Assembly (NCBI RefSeq): GCF_004104355.1
Contig: NZ_RJLM01000001.1
Coordinates: forward strand, 1,096,711-1,160,710
Source: Photobacterium chitinilyticum
GTDB lineage: Bacteria; Pseudomonadota; Gammaproteobacteria; Enterobacterales; Vibrionaceae
DNA: 64,000 bases
Reading direction: 5' to 3'
In this document: positions 35,131 through 43,176 of the stretch, piece after piece
How the letters are laid out: every line of letters starts with the position of its first letter
Numbering within the stretch: position 1 is the stretch's first letter
The notes under the pieces: generated by a model
Seen by the model: the letters and a program-made list of their open reading frames with translations, nothing else
What the model was told of the DNA's origin: nothing
Databases searched by the model: none
Program-made: the position numbers and the translations under genes

Positions 35131-35363
35131 ATGAAGAAAAAACATTCTACTGATTATTGATGAACAGACATTTCATTTTTTAGTAAAAAAGCACCACCAC
35201 AAAAATAACCATTAAATACAGCAGCTTATACCAAAAACGCTCAATTGCAGATTAAGACTTAATTGACTTGTTATTACATGCAACCATAATGACCATAAAT
35301 AAAACTCGCTGCACCCATAGGGTACAGCGAACTATACATCAATAATCTACACGTTTAATTAAA
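35131..35363. other. region between the curlin duplication and csgA2
   Basis: AT-rich sequence containing the csgA2 terminator at 35301-35330. No ORF is supported here. A 57-codon frame on the minus strand from about 35096 to 34923 opens at an ATG shared with the csgB leader, but its substitutions show no coding bias. Confidence 0.35.
35301..35330 (-). terminator. terminator after the second csgA
   Basis: On the minus strand TCGCTG-T-ACCC-TAT-GGGT-G-CAGCGA has one mismatch and is followed by GTTTTATTT. It separates the two csgA transcripts. Confidence 0.7.
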
Positions 35364-36029
35364 CTAGTATTGAGTTACATAAACCGTGTTGTACGAAGAT
35401 CCTTTCGTAATCTCAACATTTGAGTAATCATTATTTGTTTGAGTTACGTATACTGTGTTATAACTTGTCGGACCATAGTAGTAATCGTTGATTAACACAT
35501 CAGACTTGCTGTAATCGCCGCCTTGACTTACAGAAACATAGTTGTAATCTGAGTTTTCGCCAAGAATATCAACATTAGACATGTTGTAATCACCATACTG
35601 ATCAACATGTACGTTGTTCCAGTCACCTTTATCAATATTTACATCAGAATAATTCCAGTTTCCATCTTGATATACCCCTACAGTATTGTCATCTGCGTAG
35701 TTCTGTATACCAACCTTAGAATTATTGTAGTAACCTGATTGTCTGACATAAACACTGTTATTATCAGAGTTATAGTTAATATCTACATCTGAAGTATTCT
35801 TTTCACCATATTGATTAACAGTAACGTAGTTATAATCTGAATCATAGTCTATTAATACATCTGACGTATTACCATCATAACTACTTGGAGACGCCTGATA
35901 CACTGTGACATGGTTTCCATCACTGTTGTTCTTAATTTTAACTGTCGATTTGTTATCACTATAATATCCCGTAGCTGCAGCAGATGTTGAAACAAGAGCT
36001 GCTGAAATTAATAGAGCTAGATTTTTCAT
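35364..36029 (-). CDS. csgA: curlin major subunit CsgA, acidic paralogue
   Basis: A 221-residue paralogue of the previous curlin, with identical length, signal peptide and repeat number. It has far more Asp: by my count about 27 acidic against 9 basic residues in the mature chain. Repeats read like NTSDVDINYNSDNNSVYVRQ, again with Asn/Gln on the second strand. It lies 18 bases after csgB in the same transcript and ends at its own terminator. It is the probable main fibre subunit. A difference in nucleation, calcium binding or salt tolerance between the two paralogues is inference. Confidence 0.9.
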   Translation of the reverse strand: MKNLALLISAALVSTSAAATGYYSDNKSTVKIKNNSDGNHVTVYQASPSSYDGNTSDVLIDYDSDYNYVTVNQYGEKNTSDVDINYNSDNNSVYVRQSGYYNNSKVGIQNYADDNTVGVYQDGNWNYSDVNIDKGDWNNVHVDQYGDYNMSNVDILGENSDYNYVSVSQGGDYSKSDVLINDYYYGPTSYNTVYVTQTNNDYSNVEITKGSSYNTVYVTQY

Positions 36030-36047
36030 GACAATTCCTTAATTGTG

Positions 36048-36611
36048 TTATCGAACAGTAATGCTTTTGTTCATACCATTGATGATCACATGTGTTTGAC
36101 CACCAGTCTGGTTAATATCGGATTTAAAATATCTTACGTTACTTTTTTGGACGATTAACGCTTTATTGTCATTTCCATATTGCGCTATCTCACCTCGATT
36201 ATTACTTCCCTTTTGTATTATTGCTGCTTTATTATTACTACCATACTGAAGAATCACTCCAGTATTATCAAAACCATCTTCGAGGACTGCTGCATAATTA
36301 TCATCGCCATTTTGATCGATATATGCCTTGTTACCACTTCCTTTCTGAGCAATATAGGCATCATTACGACTACCACTTTGCTTGATCTTAGCTGCGTTAC
36401 CCAGTCCGTTGTATTTATTCTGTTGTACGATAGTTGCTGTACTATGGTACGCTCCATTTTGCTCAACATTTGCAATGTTGTCGTTGCCTAACTGTAACTC
36501 AGATAGCTTACCTAATTCATTTAGCGCAAGGTCAGTAGAATATACGTTAAAGCTAATACCTGTTACACCAGATACCAACAGAGGAATAATGAGCATTTGG
36601 TAACTTTTCAT
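36048..36611 (-). CDS. csgB: curlin minor subunit CsgB (nucleator)
   Basis: About 187 residues. After an exported N-terminus (MKSYQMLIIPLLVSGVTG) it has six or more classical curlin repeats of the type N-x-A-x-I-x-Q-x-G (GSGNKAYIDQNGDDNYAAVL; GSNNKAAIIQKGSNNRGEI). The last repeat is degenerate and ends MNKSITVR. CsgB anchors the fibre and nucleates CsgA. I placed the start at the ATG preceding the signal peptide. The frame is open further upstream, but that DNA is the regulatory element also found between the csgA genes. An ATG four codons earlier is an equal alternative. Confidence 0.85.
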   Translation of the reverse strand: MKSYQMLIIPLLVSGVTGISFNVYSTDLALNELGKLSELQLGNDNIANVEQNGAYHSTATIVQQNKYNGLGNAAKIKQSGSRNDAYIAQKGSGNKAYIDQNGDDNYAAVLEDGFDNTGVILQYGSNNKAAIIQKGSNNRGEIAQYGNDNKALIVQKSNVRYFKSDINQTGGQTHVIINGMNKSITVR

Positions 36612-36630
36612 TTTCACAGCCATGCATTCA

Positions 36631-36720
36631 ATTTGTAATTTCAGTATCGAATTTTCTAGGCATTGTTCCATGAACCTAATCATGAAACTCTTATCTCACA
36701 GTTAATACTTTTATTGAGAT
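36631..36720 (-). promoter_or_regulatory. csgB upstream element, duplicated at 35041-35130
   Basis: It directly precedes csgB and contains the partly palindromic TAGGTTCATGGAACAATGCC and a TATTAA box on the minus strand. Conservation with the second copy points to a CsgD- or other regulator-responsive site. Confidence 0.5.
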
Positions 36721-37070
36721 TAAAAACTTCTTACTCTAATCGTTAGAGGTGAATAAAGGTTACAGATATTAATAAAATAGTTTGAGTGCTAATCATAAAA
36801 AACTTAAAAGTCAACAACTTAATCGATTATATTTTGGCTTTGATTTTATTGATATCACTTTCAGGGTCATATTAATAAAAACAATTAAGTTATTGCCACT
36901 GCAACAGTAATAATAAAAATGTCTTTATTATTAGTATCTTAATTATTTGTCAAGCAACAGTTATTATCTCATAACTGAGAATAAAATATTAAGAATAAGT
37001 AAAAGATCAACTGAGACCAAATAAAAAAGCCCTCTCAATGAGGGCTTCAAATATCATGAGGGGAAAATGA
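36721..37070. other. AT-rich spacer between csgG and csgB
   Basis: About 350 bases, very AT-rich, with the csgG terminator near its right end. No gene is supported. It probably carries the csgB promoter. Confidence 0.35.
37023..37050 (-). terminator. terminator of csgDEFG operon
   Basis: On the minus strand GAAGCCCTC-ATTGA-GAGGGCTT is followed by TTTTAT, about 20 bases after the csgG stop. It separates csgDEFG from csgBAA. Confidence 0.85.
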
Positions 37071-37907
37071 TTAGATAATAGGTTTCGAACGTAGCATATA
37101 CTCTTGGATAATAGGGTGCTGAAGGTCAGCGTCACGAAGCGGCTCCCACAATCCAGCCTGGATACCATCAACAACCACATGAACGACAGCTGCATCTATC
37201 GCTGACATTACCGCGAGGTTAACTGGCTCGTTAGTTGTATAGCCAAGCTCAGCCTCCAGTAAGTCTTTATAATCTATAAACTTAAATACACCAGTTTGAA
37301 GTTCTTTCGACAAGATAGTTTTACTGGTTGTAACACTAAGCAAAATACGCCCACTACGCACATCAACAGCTCGGACATTGACGGTAACCTGATCCGTTCG
37401 GTACTGACCCGAAGCACCAATACCTAGATAACGAGCCCCGGCACCTCCTGTCCTTACATTACTGTCGTATGCCACTATCCCTCCTTCAACCATAATATTT
37501 GCAGAAGCTAATGAAGGTAGGTGAACACCATGATTAGTCGGGATCTCATCCTTTTTCTGAGCCGCTCGAATAATTTTTCGCTCGGTCAGCAAATTTTGCA
37601 AACCCTCTCGTTCAAGCGGTATGAACCATTTGGAATCCAGTAGTGCAGTCGTTAACAGTGCAGCCCCTCCCTGCGGGACAGCCGTTGAAAAGTTACTGTT
37701 AGGCTGTGGCTTGTATTGACCTGTTTGATCCCTAAAATCATAGACCGATACGAATACTTTTCCTTTAGGCAGCGGTAACGAAACAAGGTCTTGATATGCT
37801 CCCCCTCTTGCCATCAATGTTGGCTCTTTGCTTATTTCCGGCGTCTCAAGTGACATCGAACATCCGGATAATAAGAGCAGCAAGCTCCCCCAAACTAGCG
37901 CTTTCAT
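37071..37907 (-). CDS. csgG: curli secretion channel CsgG
   Basis: A 278-residue outer-membrane lipoprotein with lipobox LLSGC (Cys16). It forms the nonameric pore that exports curlins. Typical segments are KVFVSVYDFRDQTGQYKPQP, then FSTAVPQGGAALL and ALLDSKWFIPLEREGLQNLL. Length is the family's usual. It is the last gene of csgDEFG; 11 bases separate it from csgF. Confidence 0.95.
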   Translation of the reverse strand: MKALVWGSLLLLLSGCSMSLETPEISKEPTLMARGGAYQDLVSLPLPKGKVFVSVYDFRDQTGQYKPQPNSNFSTAVPQGGAALLTTALLDSKWFIPLEREGLQNLLTERKIIRAAQKKDEIPTNHGVHLPSLASANIMVEGGIVAYDSNVRTGGAGARYLGIGASGQYRTDQVTVNVRAVDVRSGRILLSVTTSKTILSKELQTGVFKFIDYKDLLEAELGYTTNEPVNLAVMSAIDAAVVHVVVDGIQAGLWEPLRDADLQHPIIQEYMLRSKPII

Positions 37908-37918
37908 CCACCTTCTCC

Positions 37919-38320
37919 CTATAAATCCGGTACCAGACCACTCACCTGAATTGTCGACGATTCACCTGTTTCTTTATCAGTTATTTGAATAACCAAACTA
38001 CCGTTGTTATCAACAATGTTCAGTATGAAATCATTTGTAACAAGCTGACCAGTATTTCCGTTACCGACATCAGACAATAACTGACTTATCAAGCGAGACT
38101 CTAGACTGGCTGCCAAACGCTCCAAGTCTGACTGTTCATCAAGCAAACCATCATCCGGTGCTTTATGATCATTAATTGCATTGGCTACTCCCAACAAATG
38201 AGCACTGTTTAGTGGATTACCACCGAAGCTGGGATTAATCGGCGTATAGACCAGTTCTGACGCCGAGACCTTAGCCGATATTGCTATCAGACAAGCTAAG
38301 GCGAGTATGCTCCCTTTCAT
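37919..38320 (-). CDS. csgF: curli assembly protein CsgF
   Basis: A 133-residue exported protein. The signal peptide is followed by the conserved CsgF start LVYTPINPSFGGNPLNSAHL, which plugs into the CsgG pore and couples secretion to CsgB. It matches the family in size. It sits between csgE and csgG with 11-base gaps. Confidence 0.93.
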   Translation of the reverse strand: MKGSILALACLIAISAKVSASELVYTPINPSFGGNPLNSAHLLGVANAINDHKAPDDGLLDEQSDLERLAASLESRLISQLLSDVGNGNTGQLVTNDFILNIVDNNGSLVIQITDKETGESSTIQVSGLVPDL

Positions 38321-38331
38321 GATTAGTCCTC

Positions 38332-38787
38332 TTATATTTCGTCATAATCAACATCAAAGGTATCTTTTAAATATCGCTCTATACGCCACCTCACGACATA
38401 AGAACTAACCGTTTTAATTGCATCATCCACCTTTGCTTCTATTTGATCTCGCCCAGGGGATACTGCCGTACGGTAGATAATTGCTTGTCGGTGAAGAACC
38501 GTAATAATGCTTCCCGACAGAGCTGTAGGGCGCTCTTTTACTGTAAGGTTCTCTTCCAAATCTTCAAATTCATCATTTAACTTTTGAGAAAAGAGAGAAT
38601 AAAAATCCTCTCCCAGCCGTGTCATGGTGCGATCTATCACCACACCACTAATTTCTTTCAAATCATCAAGAGTGCCATTTTTCTGTTCTAGTGGAGGGCC
38701 ATTTTCGAGTGGTTTTCCTTCTTCAGCCTCCACTAAATATGCCGGTAACAACAACACTGGAAATAGTGCGATAATTACTAGCTTCAT
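38332..38787 (-). CDS. csgE: curli assembly protein CsgE
   Basis: A 151-residue periplasmic specificity factor that caps CsgG and guides curlins. It has a signal peptide (MKLVIIALFPVLLLPAYLVE), then the family's GVVIDRTMTRLGEDFYSLFS and TVKERPTALSGSIITVLHRQ blocks. Its start overlaps the csgD stop by four bases (ATGA). Confidence 0.93.
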   Translation of the reverse strand: MKLVIIALFPVLLLPAYLVEAEEGKPLENGPPLEQKNGTLDDLKEISGVVIDRTMTRLGEDFYSLFSQKLNDEFEDLEENLTVKERPTALSGSIITVLHRQAIIYRTAVSPGRDQIEAKVDDAIKTVSSYVVRWRIERYLKDTFDVDYDEI

Positions 38788-39446
38788 AATGGCAAGTCAT
38801 TGTAATGATTGTTTTTTGCCCACATAAAAGCCTGCATCCTGTTCTTGACATTGATCTTTTTAAACACGTTATACAGATGCGTCTTTACAGTGTTCTCGCT
38901 GACAAATAATGTTTCAGCTATTTGGACATTTGATGCGCCTAACACAAGCAACTGCATTATTTCTTTTTCTCTTGTCGTTAGGTTCGCCGTCGATTTCGCG
39001 ACAATGGCATCCTTATTTCGGTACGAAGCAATAAGATCATTAGTAAGCTTGCGGCTTAACCACAACTCTCCTTCAAGTACTTTCTTCATTCCTTTGGCAA
39101 CAACATTCATGCCATCCCCAGCAAAAAAAACCCCAACCATATTTGGCCATTTTGCTATGACATTAACAGCAACATTGTTTGGTGAGTTAATTAATACTTC
39201 GTTACCACTTACCGACTTTTCAATAAGAAATTTAATATACAAATCTAATGACTCATCATCAATATGTGTGTTATCAATGATAATGAGTACGGAGCTCTTA
39301 GATGGGATAGCCAATCCAGACAAACCCTCAATCGTGCTCATTTTTATAGAGATATCCAGTGATTTCTCAAGGTAATCTCTAAATAGTGAGGATTGTAAAC
39401 TGGAATCACAGATGAAAATTAAATCATTATATTTATTGCAAGCCAT
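38784..39446 (-). CDS. csgD: LuxR-family regulator CsgD
   Basis: A 220-residue regulator. The N-terminal half is receiver-like but without a clear phospho-acceptor Asp pocket. The C-terminal LuxR/FixJ helix-turn-helix is LTTREKEIMQLLVLGASNVQ followed by VSENTVKTHLYNVFKKI. CsgD turns on curli genes. It heads csgDEFG. Here csgDEFG and csgBAA lie in the same direction, not divergent as in enteric bacteria. Confidence 0.88.
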   Translation of the reverse strand: MACNKYNDLIFICDSSLQSSLFRDYLEKSLDISIKMSTIEGLSGLAIPSKSSVLIIIDNTHIDDESLDLYIKFLIEKSVSGNEVLINSPNNVAVNVIAKWPNMVGVFFAGDGMNVVAKGMKKVLEGELWLSRKLTNDLIASYRNKDAIVAKSTANLTTREKEIMQLLVLGASNVQIAETLFVSENTVKTHLYNVFKKINVKNRMQAFMWAKNNHYNDLPL

Positions 39447-39832
39447 CTTAATATTCCCTTACTATAAATATCTTATTACTAAGACTTTTTAAATCTAGAA
39501 CATAGTGTTAAAACATCAAGACGCCAAAAGAAAATATTCATGATTTTAACCATAACCGTCTAATGTTTAAGGACATTTATTATTCTTAATATTAATAATC
39601 AAACTCATGCTTTTTCAGCACTTGGAGTTTAATTATTAAATTTATCAAAAAGCATCTACTAAAAAAGTTGTATTATTTATATTTAAGACTAACTAAAAGT
39701 CTAAACAACAATAATCTTGATTAAGATTACAAAGGGATTAATGAGGGATAAGAGTTACCTTGCACGAGTAGTGCAAGGCTTTGATTATAACGGGGCTTTT
39801 GGTATGAAAGGTATTATTATGACAAAACAATC
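39447..39832. promoter_or_regulatory. csgD upstream region
   Basis: About 385 very AT-rich bases between csgD and the XRE gene, both on minus. A perfect hairpin CCTTGCAC-GAGTA-GTGCAAGG lies at 39758-39778, beyond the XRE stop. AT-rich DNA in front of csgD is usual for a heavily regulated promoter; no individual site can be assigned. Confidence 0.4.
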
Positions 39833-40210
39833 TCAATATGTTTGAACATTATGTTCATATTCAACAATAATCTGGTTTCCGCTATACCTAACATTCTTGA
39901 TGTTGCCATCAACGATGTAGGTATTAGTCAGCATCACTGAATTTGGTAACGTTCCACCAACTTGCCGTCTCAACGATGGTAACGTTATTGCAGGGTCAAC
40001 ACCGATATAATCGCAAAACTGGTTGACAAAACTGTGCTCTAGCGGCACCTGACCCCGTAAAATATCTGAAAACACCAACTGGCTGAGCCCAAGCCTCTTT
40101 GCCATCTCAATTTGGGTCACCCGCATCTTTGCCTTATAGCTCATCCATGTGTCGTGTAATACTTGTCGGTCTTTTTCTGTGTACTGCATACCCATAAACC
40201 TTCGCGTCAT
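39833..40210 (-). CDS. XRE-type helix-turn-helix regulator
   Basis: A 125-residue protein. Residues about 15-70 form a Cro/CI-type domain (RVTQIEMAKRLGLSQLVFSD, then ILRGQVPLEHSFVNQFCDYI). The C-terminal 50 residues (TYIVDGNIKNVRYSGNQIIV) are beta-rich, perhaps for dimerisation. I do not recognise a named member. It lies upstream of csgD on the same strand, separated by a hairpin, and may be a separate unit. The start could also be the Met eight residues in (MQYTEKDRQ). Confidence 0.75.
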   Translation of the reverse strand: MTRRFMGMQYTEKDRQVLHDTWMSYKAKMRVTQIEMAKRLGLSQLVFSDILRGQVPLEHSFVNQFCDYIGVDPAITLPSLRRQVGGTLPNSVMLTNTYIVDGNIKNVRYSGNQIIVEYEHNVQTY

Positions 40211-40360
40211 TTTATCTTTATCCTTTGATTAAAACTCAAATACCAAAGGCAAATGTCAGAACAACGTTAAGGTTAAGAAATCAACCGCAAAACTTTGACT
40301 ACAAACAAAACATAGATATACTCACAGTGTTGGTTTACTTGTTTAAGTTATAGGTAGTGC

Positions 40361-40753
40361 ATGCAACGGCTGCAGCAGATCGTTTCAAAAATCATGATGC
40401 TTGCAATGCTATTCACAGTGCTTACATCATCTGTGAGTGCTGATTCAACCTACAGGAAGGCACAACCAACAAGTGATAACTGTCGAATGACCTCGGCAAT
40501 GTCATGCTGCGAAAAATTGGCTTCTCTTTCTCAAAGCTACGTTACAATGTGTAATGTTAACGAGATCGATGAGCATAACTCAACCCCAAGCTGCTGCATT
40601 GATCACGAGTGTCATGCCAACAACGTTCAGTTTGCAATTCTCTCTCATTCATCCCAAATATCTGTTCCTTCTACCGGTCAAGTATTTACCGAGCCTGTGG
40701 GTGAACGCCAATTCTTCTACGATGTGATTCTACGCCCACCTGTTTTGTCCTAA
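40361..40753 (+). CDS. Cys-rich exported protein
   Basis: A 130-residue protein with a signal peptide (KIMMLAMLFTVLTSSVSA). The mature part has seven cysteines: one in SDNC, a CC pair in SAMSCCEKL, one in TMCNV, and SCCIDHEC. His and Cys are mixed as in metal-binding proteins. No family is recognised. It is followed within 100 bases by a DUF411 gene, so a role with copper or another soft metal is a fair inference. Confidence 0.65.
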   Translation: MQRLQQIVSKIMMLAMLFTVLTSSVSADSTYRKAQPTSDNCRMTSAMSCCEKLASLSQSYVTMCNVNEIDEHNSTPSCCIDHECHANNVQFAILSHSSQISVPSTGQVFTEPVGERQFFYDVILRPPVLS

Positions 40754-40849
40754 ATGACCGAGCAAGCCACATTTAGTCCAGCTTGCTCAAAGCATTTCAC
40801 GACATCTAATTCAATTGAATTTTTATCATTAGAAAAACAGGATTTATCA

Positions 40850-41293
40850 ATGAAACTTAATCACATTATGGCCCTATCCCTACTGGTAACCAGCACATTC
40901 ACAATCGCTGAAACGATTAAAGGAACTAACTACCAATCCCCTTCCTGTGGCTGCTGTAAAGACTGGGTAAAACACATGGAAGACAACGGCTTTGAACTGG
41001 ACGTGGTACTTGAACAAGATATGACAGCCAAAAAAATTGAGCTGGGCATTCGTCCTGAGTACGCATCATGCCATACCGCAGAAATTCAAGGATATACTTT
41101 TGAAGGGCATGTCCCTGCAGAAGACATTCAGCGTTTCATCGACTCTAAGCCTTCTCGGATGATTGGTCTTGCCGTTCCTGGTATGCCGATGGGTTCACCA
41201 GGGATGGAATATAAAGATCAACAGGATCCATTCAACGTTGTTGCCTTTGATGAAAAAGGGAAAACGATGGTATGGGCTCGTCATAATCAATAA
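40850..41293 (+). CDS. DUF411 metal-binding protein
   Basis: A 147-residue exported protein of the DUF411 family, linked to copper resistance in other bacteria. The core motif is PSCGCCKDWVKHMEDNGFE, then SCHTAEIQGYTFEGHVPAED and VPGMPMGSPGME with several Met residues. The start is the ATG eight bases after CAGGA, which begins the signal peptide MKLNHIMALSLLVTSTFTIA. It pairs with the Cys-rich gene upstream and ends at a terminator. Confidence 0.88.
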   Translation: MKLNHIMALSLLVTSTFTIAETIKGTNYQSPSCGCCKDWVKHMEDNGFELDVVLEQDMTAKKIELGIRPEYASCHTAEIQGYTFEGHVPAEDIQRFIDSKPSRMIGLAVPGMPMGSPGMEYKDQQDPFNVVAFDEKGKTMVWARHNQ

Positions 41294-41347
41294 GCCTTAA
41301 CCAAGATATATAACCAACAATCACTAGATAGTGAATTAACTATATTT

Positions 41348-41376
41348 CGGGCAGAAAAGATACCCTCTTCTGCCCG
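41348..41376. terminator. bidirectional terminator after DUF411 gene
   Basis: CGGGCAGAA and TTCTGCCCG pair around an 11-base loop and are followed by TTTC. It serves the convergent pair. Confidence 0.65.
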
Positions 41377-41383
41377 TTTCTAG

Positions 41384-42370
41384 CTAAGCTATCCTTCCAA
41401 ACAGAGCTCGATTAGGGTCTTCATTCATTGCCCACTCACAATCTGTCTCACGTTTATCTAAATACACTTGTATCCCATTGAAATAAGTAAAGGCCACAAG
41501 TTCTGATTCTTGCGTGAAGTACTCAAAGAAAGCATCCTCATGTTCAGCAAGTTGACTTAACGTTGAAATTCCTTCTTTCAGCACCCATTGAATCGCATGA
41601 GGCGAAATCATGGTGCGGCTCAGTATCAACTCTGTAATTTCAGACACTGCCACATCAATACCTAACGCAGGCTTAGTCTCTTCCCTTGACTGTGCACTCT
41701 CTTCTGCCAACATCACTTTCAAACTGACTATACTTGCTTCCCGCTCTTCTGCAGAATAACCATATGTCGTTTTGGCAAACCGAAGAGCATATGCCAAGCG
41801 GTTACGACCAACAACTTCTACCACATCTTCAAGATATGGCTGAGGGATATTATACGCCTTGGCCAGCTGTACAACGGCCTGCACCAAACTGGGGTAAATT
41901 ATGCCGTTAAATTCAACCTGAAAACTACTTGTTATACCCATAACAGGTAAACCATCAATAGTCAGTGGCCAGCCGGAATAATTGACACGGTACTTGGCAA
42001 TCTCAAACATTTTCCAAGCACTTTCTCGAAAACCTTCAAGGGCTTTTCCCTCAAACTCTGAATCCTCAAGTTCCTCTTTTGTCCAATTCGCGCCAATTTG
42101 CAGGTGTTTCTCATACTTGCGATGCAGCTTCTCTTTCACTTTATCGCGTAGCAAATCCAAACCACTAACCTTTATTGAATGACAAAAGGTATAGCATTCC
42201 TGACAGCACGGTACCATTATCGGCAGTTGCTGCCGATCGTAGTTTGGTGATGCCATAAATGAATAAGACTCATAGTAAGGCTCGCCACAAAACCAGCATG
42301 TATGACGATACTCGAAAGGAACATCAATTGATTGGTAACCAGATGATTGAACACTACTTTTATTATTCAT
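41384..42370 (-). CDS. conserved unknown protein with N-terminal Cys pairs
   Basis: A 328-residue soluble protein that I do not recognise. Near its start are two Cys pairs (TCWFCGEPYYES and PCCQECYTFC), the layout of a zinc-ribbon knuckle. The rest is helical, with a long acidic and hydrophobic C-terminal part (EITELILSRTMISPHAIQWV). No membrane segment or catalytic motif is seen. It stands alone on the minus strand between an XRE/metal area and an unrelated regulator-like gene. A nucleic-acid or protein-scaffold role is a guess. Confidence 0.7.
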   Translation of the reverse strand: MNNKSSVQSSGYQSIDVPFEYRHTCWFCGEPYYESYSFMASPNYDRQQLPIMVPCCQECYTFCHSIKVSGLDLLRDKVKEKLHRKYEKHLQIGANWTKEELEDSEFEGKALEGFRESAWKMFEIAKYRVNYSGWPLTIDGLPVMGITSSFQVEFNGIIYPSLVQAVVQLAKAYNIPQPYLEDVVEVVGRNRLAYALRFAKTTYGYSAEEREASIVSLKVMLAEESAQSREETKPALGIDVAVSEITELILSRTMISPHAIQWVLKEGISTLSQLAEHEDAFFEYFTQESELVAFTYFNGIQVYLDKRETDCEWAMNEDPNRALFGRIA

Positions 42371-42559
42371 TATTCAATAACTTAAATATTAATCAGCCTG
42401 CTTCATTCGCAATGCTGTAGAAACTATTACTTCTAATTACAACACATTAATGGTCATTTGGGGGAATGCTTTTGACATTAAGGCGTTTACCAGTATGATT
42501 CGACATCGTTAAATGGTTTCAGTGAGCTAGCATAGGCTCAAAAAAAAAGAGCTTAAATA

Positions 42560-43126
42560 ATGATTAGAGAAAATACCTTAACTGCCGCTAACAATTGGAC
42601 AAAGCCCTTCGTATCAGAAGTCGCAGAAGTATTAAATTTGTTGCGTGAAAATGGTTATGAATCAGCAGCTTTGGTGAAGTTAACCGGTTTGTCGGAAGGA
42701 AAGCTTTGCGACTGGACAGCCCGCTATAAAAGGGAACCTGATGAAATATCGACAATTCCGTACCCATGCTGGTGTTTTCTTCTCGGACTAGTTGGCCATC
42801 CAAACATTCAAAATAATGGCCAGCCCTACCCCGTCGATGCCCGTAAGGTCATGCGCGCATTTAAACCTGACGCATTCTTACCCGCGAATAAATTTGTTAA
42901 ACCAACAGCAAAGCAACTACGTAGGATTATTGGTGAGGAGACATTTACAAAATTGTCAGCCGATGATTTAGCCGGTATTTTCAATTGGAAGCCAGGGCAG
43001 TTTCAGGACAACCTAGACAAAGGTAATCTCCCTTTCTTAAACTGGTGCCTTATTCTGATGTTTATGGGTTTCAATATCCAAAAAATGATCTTAACTGATC
43101 TCGATTCAGAACTAATCCTAGGTTAG
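42560..43126 (+). CDS. unknown protein with an internal helical duplication
   Basis: A 188-residue protein of unrecognised family. Two halves look alike: LTGLSEGKLCDWTARYKREP then IPYPCWCFLLGLVGHPNIQ, and LAGIFNWKPGQFQDNLDKGN then LPFLNWCLILMFMGFNIQ. Each has a helix-turn-helix-like start and ends in a hydrophobic W-C-L helix. This suggests a duplicated DNA-binding-like or phage-regulator-like domain. It is flanked by a terminator to the RIO kinase gene and has only a weak ribosome site. Confidence 0.6.
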   Translation: MIRENTLTAANNWTKPFVSEVAEVLNLLRENGYESAALVKLTGLSEGKLCDWTARYKREPDEISTIPYPCWCFLLGLVGHPNIQNNGQPYPVDARKVMRAFKPDAFLPANKFVKPTAKQLRRIIGEETFTKLSADDLAGIFNWKPGQFQDNLDKGNLPFLNWCLILMFMGFNIQKMILTDLDSELILG

Positions 43127-43136
43127 ATTATCTATT

Positions 43137-43171
43137 TACCGCGCCATAAATTTACGTTTAGGGCGCGGGTA
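43137..43171. terminator. hairpin between convergent genes
   Basis: TACCGCGCC and GGGCGCGGGTA pair with one bulge around about 15 bases. There is no strong T-run on either side. Confidence 0.5.
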
Positions 43172-43176
43172 TTAAA

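Noticed and set aside
34105-36683. Repeat array in the curli region as a CRISPR or satellite
   Set aside because: The periodicity is that of coding curlin repeats of about 24 residues, not of identical direct repeats with unique spacers.
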